DNA from: Cryptomeria japonica
Taxonomy: Eukaryota; Streptophyta; Pinopsida; Cupressales; Cupressaceae
Direction: 5' to 3'
Assembly: GCF_030272615.1 (NCBI RefSeq)
Contig: NC_081412.1
Coordinates: forward strand, 686,708,583 to 686,772,582
Length of the DNA: 64,000 nt
Shown in pieces: positions 34,753 through 47,966 of this stretch (position 1 is its first letter; each line of letters begins with the position of its first letter). Position numbers and translations under genes: made by a program. The notes beneath the pieces were generated by a model. The model was not told the DNA's origin. It did not search any database and saw only the letters and a program-made list of their open reading frames with translations.

Positions 34753-35245
34753 ATGATATTTTATATAAGGTGATATAGTTGACAACGAAAGTTTTTGTAA
34801 TAGATTGAGCTTAAACCGGTACTAAACCTAGCATAGTTGATGTTGATCTGAAGCAGTACATTGTATTGGATTTTGATAATCCATTTTGTAAGTCAGTGAG
34901 ATTTCTATTTTGTAGTTGAGCAGTGAGCTCTAGGCTGCTAGCCTTCCTGCATGTGTAGACCCCTCATTGTAAGTAATATTTATTCATTGGCTAGTGAGTG
35001 AACATTGTGGGTCACAAATCCCACCGAGGTTTTTCCCACATTGGGTTTGCTTGTTAAATATGTTGTGTTATGGTGTGTTCTCTATGTTGTCTCTGTTATT
35101 CTTATTTGTTGCATTAATTCTTATATACCGGTACACTATTTTGAGATACAAAGTTCTTCATAAGTTTAAATATTATGCTAACCAGTTAGACACTGATTCA
35201 CCCCCCCCCCTTTCAATGTCTTTGGGACTGTCATTGATTCTAATA
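34399..35245 (+). repeat. H 5' LTR
   Basis: TGTTGGCATTC... TATA-like TATATATGTAT near 34666. A (GA)n microsatellite at 34713-34748 is much longer than in the 3' LTR. GTGGG...TCCCAC plus GGTTTTTCCC lies at 35007-35037 and a C-run at 35200-35210. Confidence 0.9.
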
Positions 35246-35316
35246 ATTGGTATCATATCCTGGTCCTCTATTTTCAAAAGCCTAACAACTTGAGGAAGAT
35301 TTTGACACCGGTATAG

Positions 35317-36330
35317 ATGGAGAACTTAAGAAAACAATTGGAAGGAGCTCTTGTAGATTATGATGTAGAGAAATTGAAGAATGTCAAACTTGAAGATGAT
35401 CTAAGGACTGCATAGGAATTCATTAAAGGACTTCATGAGAACTTTGCTATAGCACAAAATAAAAGAAAAAAACTTCATGAGAAGATGCAGAAATATGATG
35501 AGGAAAAAGAAACTCTTAATGAACTTGCAAACAAGTTGAGACAAGAAAACAGTAATATGAAGAATAAAATGCAAGATATGACTACGAGGTTATGTAAAGA
35601 CATTGAAGATAGGAAGAAGAATCAAGAAGACTTGAATACGAGACTCAATGATGCTAGAAATGAAAATCTAAGACTTAGTCATGAAAATGATATGTTGAAG
35701 ACAGATCTGATTCACATGCAACATGATAAAACTGAGCTTGTGAGACAAAAGAAAATTCTGGAAAATGAGTTGGCTACTGCAAATCAACACAAAGAGAAAT
35801 TCAAGAAAAGTTCAGAGGAGCTTGATGACATGCTGAAAAGTCAGAAACCTAATGGAGATACAAATTGACTTGGATTTGAAGCTGGAGAAAGTTTCGATAC
35901 TGCAAAGAACAGAACAAACCAGTAAGACAACCTAATGCTTATAATTTTAATCTTAAATGTTTCAATTGTAACAAATATGGTCATAGAGAAAATCAATGTA
36001 GATTTAGAAACAATCAAAATATTAATGCACCCATCGATCAATGTTCCAAATGCAACAAAGTTGGTCATGTTTCAGAAAATTGCAGAATGAATGTGAAATG
36101 CTATGTTTGTGGAAGATATGGACACTTATCTAATCAATGCAGAACACAAACTGGTGTAGGATATGGAAAGCCTATTCAGAGGAATAATGTGACTTGTTAT
36201 GTTTGTAACAAAATTGGACATATTGCCAAATTTTATAGAAGTAAGACTTCACTGGCAAACAATAAGGGATCTAGTTTGAAAGGCAAAGAAAAGGTAGATG
36301 AGGTAAAGCCAAAATTTTCAAAACAATAGA
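35317..36330 (+). pseudogene. H protein 1: coiled-coil plus four CCHC zinc knuckles (gag-like)
   Basis: ATG at 35317 (MENLRKQLEGALVDYDVEKL). The first ~180 residues are charged and helical with many Leu/Lys/Glu and few Gly/Pro, a long coiled coil (for example ENLRLSHENDMLKTDLIHMQ). After a TGA at 35866 and a frameshift near 35915 come four zinc knuckles: CFNCNKYGHRENQC, CSKCNKVGHVSENC, CYVCGRYGHLSNQC and CYVCNKIGHIAKFY (last Cys to Tyr). Zinc knuckles suggest RNA binding, as in nucleocapsids, and a coiled coil would allow multimerisation; a gag-like packaging role is inferred. The same architecture is found on the minus strand of J (54490-53546). The capsid domains seen in E and I are missing. 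An early TAG lies near 35412. Confidence 0.82.
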
Positions 36331-36725
36331 TTAGAAAGAGAGATCAGAATGCTAATGAAAATATCTCTATACCGATAGAATAGAGTAATCCTCCATCGGT
36401 AGGAGATTATTCATCCAACTAAGAAGTAGCCCTTTGGGGGTATTGCAGTAAGTTGAAAATCATGTAGATTACCCTCGGTCGATGGTGAGAAGATAGATTT
36501 CTTCTTTACCAACAGATGTGTTAAGTTTTCACATAATTGGCGAGCATTTAATGTGGTTGATAAGAGAAATGTCATTACAGATCAACTAATTTCCCTCTTT
36601 TTGAACTCACCGAGCATTCAAATTAGCAGAGAGCACGAAAACAAAGCGAAGGCATTCAAGACGAAGGTGCGGAGTGATTTCTTCAAGGATTCAGAATATT
36701 TTTAGGCAGTTAAAGGTAATTTTCA
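36331..36725 (+). other. H spacer between proteins 1 and 2
   Basis: Frames are closed by several stops. No motif is recognised. The corresponding J region (about 53540-53100) is also non-coding or decayed. Confidence 0.45.
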
Positions 36726-38788
36726 ATGGCTTCTTCTTCTGCTCCCGAGTTTATTCGAAACCCTACTATTGTGGAAAATGTGAAATGCCCTAGGCCCATA
36801 TTTAAGATAATTCCCGAGATTGCTAAGCAAGATGACTCTGTAGGGGCATTTTTGAAAATTTCTAAAGGTGTAGCTTTTGTAGAAGACCCTAGGATTTATA
36901 TACATTGCAATATAGAAGAACCAGGTTCTAAAGAACTGATGAAAATGTTTACCAAAGTGATTTGTGATGAAAATGGTGTTGTCAAACACAAACACAAAAT
37001 CATAGAAACTCTAGGTTTTGTGGAGATACTAAACATTCCCCAATTTCTAGAGGAAGTAGTAAGATTTTTTTTGAGTAGAGCACATGGAGAATTATTATGG
37101 TTGGATTTTGTCAGCAAAATAACCCGGCAAGCAATTAGGGCAATAACTGGTTTACCCTCGACTAGCAATAGACCTAACAAAACAAAGAAGATTCCTAACA
37201 ATAAAGTGATGACCCTAACCAGAGCAACATCTGACAATAGATCACTGAGAGTGAATAATATCAAGGACATCAATGTGAGATTTGTAAGTATGGTATTAGG
37301 ATACAAGACCACACGTGCTAATAGGCTAAATTCAGTTTCTAGTCTTTGTATAAACTTTTCTTATGAGATGGTTAACAACAATGCAATGATAGATGTGTGT
37401 GAATGGCTAAAAGATGAATTCATTGAAAATTTGAAAAAGATTAAAGGAGATAAGAAGGGACATTCCATTTTGGAAATCTCTTGGTATGCTTGATGCTGTA
37501 TTTCACTAAGGAAATCCCCGATATAGGACCTAAAGACTTTGGATATCATATACCGGTATGAAAACAATTATAGGAATCTTTTACCGGCATGGGAACTGCT
37601 AGAGATGACAACATAATTGAATACTTCAAAACTTTCCAAACTAAAATGAAAACTAGAGAAAGGCTACCACAGAGTGTAGTGGGCAAATATGACAAAGAGA
37701 TCTATTTTTTTATCAAGAGAGATGAGACATGGATGGAAGTTGTACTCCCTATGACTGTCTGGGTGACTGAAATGGGATATGAGGTAGATCTTAACATTCT
37801 TGAGACATATGCAAAAGCATTACTAGATGCACCGAGAGAACCATCAGAACAAGTTTTTGGTAGTGCTGAGACTATTGAAAGTGATGTAAATACATTGAAG
37901 CAAAGGAAAAAAAGAGAAAAATTTATTAGAGATGCTTCTAAGCAAGTGAAGGAAATCAAAGAAAATGTAATGAACATTAGTGGCATATTGGCTACTGAGC
38001 TTGAAGGACTTCAACTGGAGGCACACATTTCACCGGTTGGCACATCTTGTGGAACCACAAGTGAAAAGGAAGTCGAGTTTAAAAGAGTTGAAAGAAGGAA
38101 GAGAAAACCTTCACCGGTACCCTCTCCTTCACCTAAGAGAACAAAGAATTTAAGGAAGAAACAATAGGCAGTAAGGGGACCACCAAATAAATTAATAGCA
38201 AAGAAGAAACAACTTGTTACCCCTTCTTTAAATGATTTATTGAATGAGATAATTGATGATGGAAATTTGGCTAATGTACACCAACTGTATAACACATTTA
38301 AAGATTCTGATAGGGAAAGCATTGAGAATAGTATTATTTTACATATGGACATATATAAAAACATTTTTATTGAAGTTGTGGATGACTCAACCAATGAACT
38401 GTATAGGCGATTAGAAGGAAAAATGATTGCAGTGATGGAATTAGATAAGAAACTGAAAGTTGAAAAACTTCTAGCTGTACATCCTGTAAATTAAAAAGAG
38501 GAAATTGATGAATTAATATCTGAGGCTAACCGATATGTTTTTTCTAGTGGAAACCATCAAGTAAGTTTAATGGCAAGAAGAGTAAAAGAGATTGTAGATG
38601 AGACTACTGATAACTGGGATATATTTTTTGTGGAGAAGGAAAACAAGAGAAAATGAACCAACCGAAGAAGACATTTAAAGTATATCAGAAGGATAAGGAC
38701 AAAGGAAAAGGAAAAGTTGGTGGTATTCTAAACATCAAGATCACTGACAATTTACCATTGCCTTTGGATACTACACCAGTACATACAA
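36726..38788 (+). pseudogene. H protein 2, N-terminal and middle part (unknown family)
   Basis: ATG at 36726 (MASSSAPEFIRNPTIVENVK). The open frame runs to 37493, continues after a one-base shift (FTKEIPDIGPKDFGYHIPV) through 37589-38167, then reads past TAG 38165, TAA 38492 and a shift near 38650 to the point where element I is inserted. Features: DDSVGAFLKISKGVAFVEDP near the start; an RAHGELLWLDFVSKITRQAI..ITGLP segment, vaguely like the 'putative plant transposon protein' fold; and a basic, Pro/Ser-rich stretch KRKPSPVPSPSPKRTKN (about 38105-38150), possibly a nuclear signal. J carries a clear homologue (DDSVGAF..VSEGVVYVEDVR; HGEFIWLDRPYKITKDSIKAI). I do not recognise the family. With the part after I it would span about 1,100 residues. 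Confidence 0.75.
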
Positions 38789-40308
38789 TGTTGGCATTTG
38801 GCATTATAACAGACAAGAAGAGATTGTTGGCATTTCAATAAGGATATTAAGAAGGTTGTTGATGATTATGGATATAACTGATTAAGGATGTTTACTGTCT
38901 TAATATTATTATTTTGTCATTGATGTCAAGAAATTGATTTTCTAATTCAGTATGATGTTGCCATATCTTAAGAAGTACAATTTGATGAGTATAAAGATGT
39001 CGGTAAAAGACATAGAAAGAATATGATGAATAAGGGGAGAAATAAGTTATTCAATGGACAACTATTACCAAGTTAGACAATGATGAGATCATGATGTTTA
39101 GATTGTTTTGATATCCTACATATGTTATTGATTGAAAGGTTAATACTATACTATGTTACCGAGCAAAGAACCTAGTCGGTAAACCCTAAGGAACCTAGTC
39201 GGTAAACCCTAAGGTTATCGCTATCAGTTAATGAAGGCAGAATGTCTACTAAGTGAAGTTTAGTATTCATCGAGTTGTAACTGAGTTGTAACCGATCTAT
39301 AACAGAATACATTAAATGATTACATGCATTATTTAATGAAGGAAGCTGATGAGTTGGCTATGATTAAATGATTGGTATGCTGTGAATGAAGTTTGTTAAA
39401 GAATCTATGGAAAAGGAAAATCGACAGGAAGATCTACAGCTTAGATTGAACCACAACACCCTAGCACAAGTTCCAAGAAATGTATGCAAGTTCCAAGGTA
39501 GGGTAAAACCTTTTCAGATTGAACGATACATTGAACTTGGTCAAAGTTTGAAGATCTGATGGCTATGATTGATCATGGGAAATGTGATCAAGGAGATTAA
39601 GCGGCTGGCGAATTGTTTATAAATAGGGAACTGTTGATAAACAATGCATGTAGGCAAGTGTATGCACAAGGATGCTACATAGTGATTACCGAGCACAGAA
39701 GCTTGGAGGCCTGTTTTGAATAACAGAGTATAAAGCCCAGCAGATGGACAAGAATTAGTTCTATGTCTATATTGTATTGAGCAAATAAGAATCTGCTTTA
39801 GCATTTTAGATGTGAAGTTGCAGAAAGATTTTTATTACTGTTATTTTGTGAAAGTGACAGAAAATATCTTAACCAAGTGGACTTAACAGTCTTATTTGTA
39901 AAACCCTCTAGCAAGGTGACATTCTGATTGAGTGTTTGAAATCCTTTAACAAGGTCACTTCTAACAAGGTGAAGATCCTAACAGATCTGAGGGAAATCCC
40001 TTAACCGGGTCACATCTAGCAATGTGTTTTGTAATCTTTAATAGGATTTGCTTTTAACCGAGCATACTCTAGAAGAGTATATTTATTAGTGGGTCCAAAA
40101 TCCCACAATGGTTTTTCCCTATTTGGGTTTCCAAGTTAAATCTGGTGTTATGAGTGTTATGATGTTTATATGCTTTTGAGTTTGCATGTTTAGCAGTTTT
40201 GGTTATATTACTGAAGTATATGTTACCGAGGTTGAATCTAATGTTTTTATGGAAGATTAAGTTTGTATGATTCACCTTATTTGCTTGGCATATGTACTTA
40301 TCTTTAAG
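38789..40308 (+). repeat. I 5' LTR
   Basis: TGTTGGCATTTGG... It contains a direct duplication of AACCTAGTCGGTAAACCCTA (39169-39210), several ACCGAG words, and GTGGG..TCCCAC plus GGTTTTTCCC at 40089-40119. The C-run plus CTCTCAT present in the 3' LTR has been lost here (near 40275). Confidence 0.88.
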
Positions 40309-40367
40309 TATCAGAGCTTTGGACTCTGGAAGAAAAGTTTAAAGGTACTTGAGGAAAAGATCCAAAG

Positions 40368-43300
40368 ATGTATAAGAGGGATGCACTGAAGTTGAACAAG
40401 TCAAGTTTCTCTACATGGCAGAAAAGGATGAAGCTGCACCTATTAGGAGTTGGAGAATATGCTGTATATTATCTGGAGAATGATTTCATCACACTGAGCA
40501 CCTATCCCTTGATAATGGAAGAGATAAAAGCAAAGCAAGAACATATCCAAGCAATGATTGAAATAACATATGCATTGACCGATTCAAAGTTTAATGATCT
40601 AGAAGGCTGCAATGATGCAAAGGCTATGTGGGATAAGCTCATATCTATGTATGGAGGAGATGAACATGTTCAAAGAGCTAAAGTGGATAGTCTAAGAGGA
40701 CAACTTGAATCTATGAGGATGAATGAAGGTGAGAACATAACCCAGTACATTACAAGACTAAAAGAGATTGTTAATCAAATCAAAGGAGCAGGAGGAACCA
40801 TTGAAGAAAAGGATATAACAAGTAAGTTGTTAAGAATCCTTCTACCGACTTATGCAATCCGAGTCTTTGTAATTGATAAATTGAGGTCTGTACCTAATAT
40901 GCCAGTTTCTTTAGATGCTACTATTGGTAAGCTACATGCATTTGAGCTAAGTAACTTTGATAATAGTGGGTCATCGGTAAATAAAGTTGAATATGCATTT
41001 AGTTCTTTTCATATTGGTGAATCTGATGATTACAATGATAGAATGAGTAAGTACACTAAAGGGGATCACAGTGGAGCAAGTGAAAGATTTCGCAAGAACA
41101 TGGAGGAAGTACACAAACTGTATGAGGAAATCAGAAAGCAAGAAGAGTTTGAAGCACTATTAGCTAGAAGGATACTAAGAGGCAAAGGTAAGTATAAAGG
41201 AAAACCACCTTTGAAATGTTTCAATTGTGATAAGATAGGACATATGGCTTCTAACTATCCTGACAAAGATTCTACTGAAAAGAGAGATTACCGAGATGAT
41301 AGACAGAAAGATAATCATTATAGAGGATACCGAGACTTCAGAAGAAGAGATAGAAAGTCATGCTTAATAGCCAATGAGGAATCCAATGATGATAAATCAG
41401 ATGAAACTGATATAGAGGAAGTAGTTTATGTGGCTATCAAAGATGGATCAGATGAAGAAAGGTATGAAGAAAAAGCCCTTATATCTCACATAAATACTAA
41501 TGATTCTTGGATCATAGATAGTGGATGCTCACATCACATGACAGGTGATAAACACAAGTTTGTTATGTTAGAAGACTATGATGGAGGCTATGTAAGATTT
41601 GGTAATGATGCATCATGTCCAGTAAGAGGTAAAGGATCCATAACACTTCTTGACAATGCAAGATGCAATGATGTTTATTGGGTTGAAGGTTTGAAATACA
41701 ATTTGTTGAGTGTAGCACAGCTAAACAATACAGGATACCAAATAGAATTTCAAAAAGGAATTGTCAAAGTTCATGACAAGCATGGAAAGTTAGGTGCTAC
41801 CGGGACACAAACAAAAGGTAACACATTTCACCTTGAATCAACTCGGAATAAGTGTTTGTATGCAAATATAGATGATACCTGGTTATGGCATAAAAGGTTT
41901 TGTCATGTAAATTTTGATAATCTGATCAAAATAAGCAAGAAGCACCGAGTAAGAGGTCTACCGAGTCTTGAAAAACCTGAGAATGCTATGGGTCGAGGAT
42001 GCCAGATGGGTAAAATGACAAGATCAAGCTTCACAAGTAAGTCTTACACTTCTAAGGGAATTTTAGATCTTGTGCACACTAATCTTTGTGGTCCTATGAA
42101 AGTTCAAAGTTATTTTGGTGACAAATATTTTATATTATTTGTGGATGATTACTCAAGGATGATGTCAGTAATGTTTTTAAAAGAAAAATCAGAAGCTTTT
42201 CAAATGTTTAAATGGTACAAGGCAAGAGTTGAAAATGAAACAGGAAGACAACTGAAATGTCTTAGATCAGATAGAGGAGGAGAGTTCACATCTGATGAGT
42301 TCAACTTATTCTGTAATGATCATGGTATAAAAAGACAAGTCTCTGCACAGAGAACTCCATAGAAAAATCGAATAGCTAAGAGAAGAAATAGATCTATTGT
42401 GGATTGTACCAGAACCCTGATGATTGAAAAGAAAGTGCCACAAACATTTTGGAGAGAAGTAATAAGCACTGCAGTTTACACCCTGGACCGAGTACAACTG
42501 ATAAAAGGTACTTTTAAGACACCATATGAAATCTGGTATGACAAGAAACCTAATGTAAGTTATTTTAAAATCTTTGGAAGTAGATGCTATGTACAAAAGG
42601 ATGATAGAAATGGCAAGTTTGATCAAAAAAGTGAAGGAACATTTCTTGGTTATTCTTCTAGAAGTAAAGCATTTAAATGTCTGATCAAATCATCTAACAA
42701 AATAGTAGAAAGTACAAATGTGAAAATTGATGAATTTGCAGAAAGAAATGATGAAGGAAATTCCAAGCAACCAGAAGATTATGATGATTTTGTCTATGTT
42801 CAACTGACAAGTCCTACCAAGAAACCTGCAGAAGAAAATGAAGAAAATATCTAGTTACCGAGTGATGAAGAAGAACATATAGAGTCTACCAAGCCTGTAT
42901 TAGCCAAGTATGTCAGAAGACATCATGCACCAAGTCAGATTATAGGAGATAAGGATGATCTAGTAATGACAAGGAACAAACTGAGACAGAACACGTCTGA
43001 TATCTGAATTTGAATTGAGAATAGTGAAAGAGGCATTTAACAGTGAAGATTGGATAAATGCTATGACAGAAGAGATTGATTAGATCAAGAAGAATGACAC
43101 ATGGACACTGGTCCCAAGACCGAAGGACAAAAATGTAATCGGTACAAAATGGATTTTCAGGATCAAGTTGAATGAAAAAGGAGAGGTCATTCAAAATAAA
43201 GCAAGACTAGTTTGCAAAGGTTATGCCCAAGAAGAAGGAATTGATTATGGTGAAACTTTTGCACCTGTAGCAAGACTTGAAGGAGTAAGAACATTGTTGG

Positions 43301-44543
43301 CATATGCTGCTTACAAAAATTTCAAGGTATATCAGATGCATGTCAAATCTGCATTTCTGAATGGAATATTAGAAGAAGTTTTTATTGAACAACCTGAAGG
43401 ATTTTCTGAAGACAATCATAAAGATCAGGTATGCAAATTGAACAAAGCTTTATATGGTTTGAAACAAGCACCTAGAGCATGGTATGAAAGATTGCACTCT
43501 TAATTGATTAGATTGGTTTTATAAAGACAAGTGAGAACAACAATATTTACATGAAGAATGATGAAAATGGAATACTGATCTCAGCCATATTTGTTGATGA
43601 TATTATATTTTGTGGAAATGACTCTCTATGTAAGAACTTTGGAAATGAAATGAGAAAAGAATTTGAGATGTCATTAATCGATGAGATAAAGTATTTTATA
43701 GGTTTACAGATACTGCAAATGAAAGATGAGATTTTCATTACTCAATCCAAGTACATAAAGGAAATCTTAAAGAATTTTGGAATGGAGGATTCAAAACCAG
43801 TAAGTACTCCTATGACTACCAATTGTAAACTATCAAAGAATGATGAATCTACATCTGTTGATGAGACACTTTACCGATCCATGATTGGAAAGTTGCAATA
43901 TGTTGTTCACAGCAGGCTAGACATAGCCCATGGAGTAGGTATAGTTGCAAGATTATCTGCAGATCCTAAGGAAACACACATGATAGCAATTAAGAGAATT
44001 TTTAGATACTTGAAAGGCACTGAAGATTATGGCTTAGTATATTAGAAAAAGAATGATTTTGATTTAAAAGTTTATACTGATACTGATTGGGTAGGCAACA
44101 TTGATGACAGGAAAATCACAAGTGGAGGAGCTTTCTTTTTAGGAGAAAGACTAGTGAGTTGGCTTAGCAAGAAACAAGGATGTGTTTCACAGTCAACAAC
44201 AGAAGCTGAATACGTTGCTGCAACATTAAATTGCACCAACATAGCATGGATCAAACAACTGTTGGAAGGTATGAATGAGAAAGTTTCCAAGCCAGTAACT
44301 ATATTCTATGACAATACTAGTGCCATTAATATTTCAAAGAATCCTATTATGCATTCTAAGACAAAGCACATCTCTATCAAATATCATTATCTTAGAGAAG
44401 AAACTCAAGAGAAGAAAGTGTTGTTGGAGTATGTTAGCACAAAGGAACAAATAGCAGATATCTTCACCAAGCCACTGCCAAGGGACACTTTTGAGTATCT
44501 CAGAGGTAATTTAGGAATCCTACCCCTATCTTCTACTCACTGA
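40368..44543 (+). pseudogene. gag-pol: I gag-pol polyprotein (copia)
   Basis: Starts at ATG 40368. Gag contains SSFSTWQKRMKLHLLGVGEY, AKAMWDKLISMYGG and a zinc knuckle CFNCDKIGHMASNY (last Cys to Tyr; about 41218-41259). The protease motif is WIIDSGCSHHMTGDK (about 41508). The integrase zinc region and core follow (LWHKRFCHVNFDNL; LDLVHTNLCGP; LRSDRGGEFTSDEF at about 42260), with TAG at 42360 replacing the conserved Gln of TPQQNG. RT carries [34 protein letters not shown] and FVDDI (about 43587). RNase H carries YTDTDWVGNIDDRK, STTEAEYVAATLN and DIFTKPLPRD. Further lesions are TAG 42852, a frameshift near 43000, TAG 43082, TAA 43501 with a frameshift, and TAG 44043. Catalytic residues are otherwise kept. 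Confidence 0.92.
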
Positions 44544-44942
44544 CCGAGTTCGGTGAAAGCATCATTTTGATGACTCTACATAATATCATTTTAGGATGTT
44601 TTCTAAAGGTGTGCAGGAAACAATATAGGAAACAATACAAGAAATAATATAGGGAACAAGAATTGAAGACATAAATGCTCTGACCAAGACCAGAGTTGAC
44701 ACATAACAACAGGAAATCACTTCATATAGGAAGAAATTATGTTTTAAGTTCTTTACTTTTTGGCATTGTTGTCAAAGGGGGAGAAGACTAGAGAAGACCG
44801 AGGAAAAAACAAGACTGGAGAAGAGGAGAAGACTAATGTATGGGGGATAATTTTGATGACATAAGAAGAGCATTTCAGCACAGCAATCCAAATCAATTAG
44901 GTCAAATCAATTGGTTTTGCCATCAATGCCAAAGGGGGAGAT
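44544..44942 (+). other. I 3' untranslated region
   Basis: No frames of note. Two purine tracts, TCAAAGGGGGAGAAG (about 44773) and CCAAAGGGGGAGAT (about 44929), resemble internal and terminal polypurine tracts of this copia group. Confidence 0.6.
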
Positions 44943-46453
44943 TGTTGGCATTTAGAATTATAACAGACAAGAAGAGATTGTTGGCATTTCAATAAGGATA
45001 TTGAGAAGGTTGTTGATGATTATGGATATAACTGATTAAGGATGTTTACTATCTTAATATTATTATTTTGTCATTGATGTCAAGAAATTGATTTTCTAAT
45101 TCAGTATGATGTTGCCATATCTTGAGAAGTATGATTTGATGAGTATAAAGATGTCAGTAAAAGACACAGAAAGAATATGATGAATAAGGGGAGAAATAAG
45201 TTATTCAATGGGCAACTATTACCGATTTAGACAATGATGAGATCATGATGTTTAGATTGTTTTCATATCCTACATATGTTATTGATTGAAAGGTTAATAC
45301 TATACTATGTTACCGAGCAAAGAACCTAGTCGGTAAACCCTAAGGAACCTAGTCAGTAAACCCTAAGGTTATCACTATCGGTTAATGAAGGCAGAATGTC
45401 TACCGAGTTGTAACCGAGTTGTAACCAAGCTGTAACAGAATACATTAAATGATTACATGCATTATTTAATGAAGGAAGTTGATGAGCTGGCTATGATTAA
45501 ATGATTGGTATCCCGTGAATGAAGTTTGTTAAAGAATCTATGCAAAGGAAAATTGGTAGGAAGATCTACAACTTAGATTGAACCGCAACACCCTAGCACA
45601 AGTTCCAAGAAATGTATGCAAGTTCCAAGGCAGGGTAAAACATTTTCAGATCAACGGATACATTGAACTTGGTCAAAGTTTGAAGTTTTGATGGCTATGA
45701 TTGATCATGGGAAATGTGATCAAGGAGATTAAGCGGATGGTGAATTGTTTATAAATAGGGAACTGATGATAAACAATGCATGCGGGCAAGTGTATGCACA
45801 AGGATGCTACATAGTGATTATCGAGCACAAAAGCTTGGAGATCTGTTTTGAATAACAGAGTATAGAGCCCAACAGACGGACAAGAATTAGTTCTATGTCT
45901 ATATTGTATTGAGCAAATAAGAATCTGCTTTAGCATTTTAGATGTGAAGTTGCAGATAGATTTTTATTACTGTTATTTTGTGAAAGTGACAGAAAATCTC
46001 TTAACCAAGTGGACTTAACAGCCTTATTTGTAAAACCCTCTAGCAAGGTGACATTCTGATTGAGTGTTTGAAATCCTTTAACAAGGTCACTTCTAACAAG
46101 GTGAAGATCCTAATAGATATGAGGGAAATCCCTTAATCAGGTCACATCTAACAATGTGTTTTTTAATCTTTAACAAGATTTTCTTTTAACTGAGCATACT
46201 CTAGAAGAGTATATTTCTTAGTGGGTTTGAAATCCCACAGTGGTTTTTCCCTATTTGGTTTTCCACATTAAATCTAGTGTTATGAGTGTTATGATGTTTA
46301 TATTATTTTGAGTTTGCATGTTTAGCAATTTTGGTTATATTACTGAAGTATATGTTACCAAGGTTGAATCTGATGTTTTTATGGAAGATTAAGTTTGTAT
46401 GATTCACCCCCCCCTCTCATCTTATTTGCTTGGCATCTGTACTTATCTTTAAG
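44943..46453 (+). repeat. I 3' LTR
   Basis: Pairs with 38789-40308. It keeps the C-run module (46406-46413) followed by CTCTCAT. Confidence 0.88.
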
Positions 46454-46460
46454 TATCAGA

Positions 46461-47766
46461 ACTATCATATAGATGATCCACCGATTATTGATGCTGAAGG
46501 TGTTACACATGATGACACAAATCCTGAATCTAAGATACTATTCACCATGAATGTGGATACTTAGGAAGTGAATATTGTTGTGGACAAGGATAGTGTAGAG
46601 GTTAAGGATAATAATGTTGACTGTGGCAACATGGCTGAGAAACTGGTAGAGATTGTTGAGGTTGAGATCACAACCCAAACAGAGCAACCATTAAATACTG
46701 GGAAACCTACTAAAGGAATATATGTTGGCACAGGGCCACCGGAGACTGAGATACTGATAGTTGAACTTACTGAGAAACCTACTAAGGCACAGGTACACAT
46801 TGAGGCAGAGAAATCGACAAACGCTGAGACATCAAAACAGTCTAAAAAACCCTTGCAAGTTGAGATGCAAACTCGGACTAATCCACCAACAGAAAACACA
46901 AGTAAAATGGTTACAACTGATGGAAGCACATAGGTAATAAAGGCAATTGGTCAGACATCTGACACATCAGCAAGTGAATCCAGACCTACCAATGTCACAG
47001 AGGTACTTTTGGATTCATTAAGAAAGATAACGGATTGCAATGCATTGGCCTACAAGGCAATTGATAACATTGTACCTATTCTTAAATTGATTGCACCAAA
47101 TTGTAACATAGATCATATTAAGGATTGTTTAGGCAAATTGGACACATTGACCAAATTTATTGCTAACAATGTAATAATGATTGATAAAGTGAATGAGGAT
47201 ACAATAAAGGACAACGTTGAAAAAGAGAAGAACAAATTATTTGATGACACCATAAAGAAGTGAACATAACAACTGAATACATTATTACCTACACTAAACT
47301 CTACAATTTTGGAGTACAAAGAGCTATACAGGGAAACATGCAAACCTCACCTTCTGACAGAGGACATAGACAAGGAGATCAGTAAAACAAAGAAAGAAAT
47401 TGATGACATAGCTAATAACATAATTGGTTCATCCGACCACATATCAGTTTTTGAGCAAGAAATGGCAGGTTTTGAGGAAAAATTAGAGAAACTTGGGAAA
47501 GGAAAGACAAGGATAAGGTCTAATGCCAGAGAACTTAAAACTAAACTTGGTCCCAAGTTGGACAATCTTATTTCTTAGAGAATAGAAATATCTAAGGCAT
47601 TGCTTCAAGGAGAACGATCACCAGAAGATCACATGCATTATCTCACCAGCACGATCCAATAGACTAAGGCAACTTTGAATGACAACAAAAGGTTTATGCA
47701 GAGTCTAAATCTAATTTTGGCAGATATCTTTCAGATTGTAACCAACTGGTTACAGACTTTGAGGTG
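46461..47766 (+). pseudogene. H protein 2, C-terminal part
   Basis: After element I the frame goes on as DDPPIIDAEGVTHDDTNPES and stays in one reading frame to TGA 47764-47766, interrupted only by nonsense codons (46561, 46931, 47261, a nearby second stop, 47576 and 47660). The middle part is Thr/Glu/Lys-rich and probably disordered. From 47009 it is helical: LDSLRKITDCNALAYKAIDN, then HLLTEDIDKEISKTKKEIDD and SLNLILADIFQIVTNWLQTL. Homologous tails occur in G and J (DKRIKESQEKIAGIANSF). Function unknown. Confidence 0.78.
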
Positions 47767-47966
47767 AATTTTTGCACTCATTTGACTATTTTTGACAACC
47801 TTTGTCACTGATGTCAAAGGGGGAGTAGTGGAGAGAAAAATTCTTATTTAGAGGAGATCATTTGCTCAGGGGGAGCACATATTTTTGGAAACTCTTTGGA
47901 CTTCAGTTTTTGGAACAGTTTTTGGATTTTTCTCATGAGTGTTGCCATCAATACCAAAGGAGGAGA

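Larger units (their letters stand above)
38789..46453 (+). mobile_element. I: Ty1/copia LTR retrotransposon inserted in H
   Basis: LTRs of about 1.5 kb at 38789-40308 and 44943-46453. The primer site is TATCAGAGCTTTGGAC (40309-40324) and the polypurine tract is CAAAGGGGGAGAT before 44943. Gag-pol is the best preserved in the window: a 664-codon frame, then about seven lesions. The two LTRs differ at few positions over long stretches, so this is probably the youngest large insertion. It interrupts the H protein 2 frame. I found no clean target duplication (TACAA precedes it). Confidence 0.9.

Noticed and set aside
36726-37493. An envelope-like protein in H, as in SIRE or Athila elements
   Set aside because: No signal peptide or transmembrane segment is visible, and H has no pol for it to follow.
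38784-46465. A target duplication for element I
   Set aside because: TACAA precedes the 5' LTR but no convincing copy follows the 3' LTR, whose exact end is blurred by shared sequence with the primer-site region.
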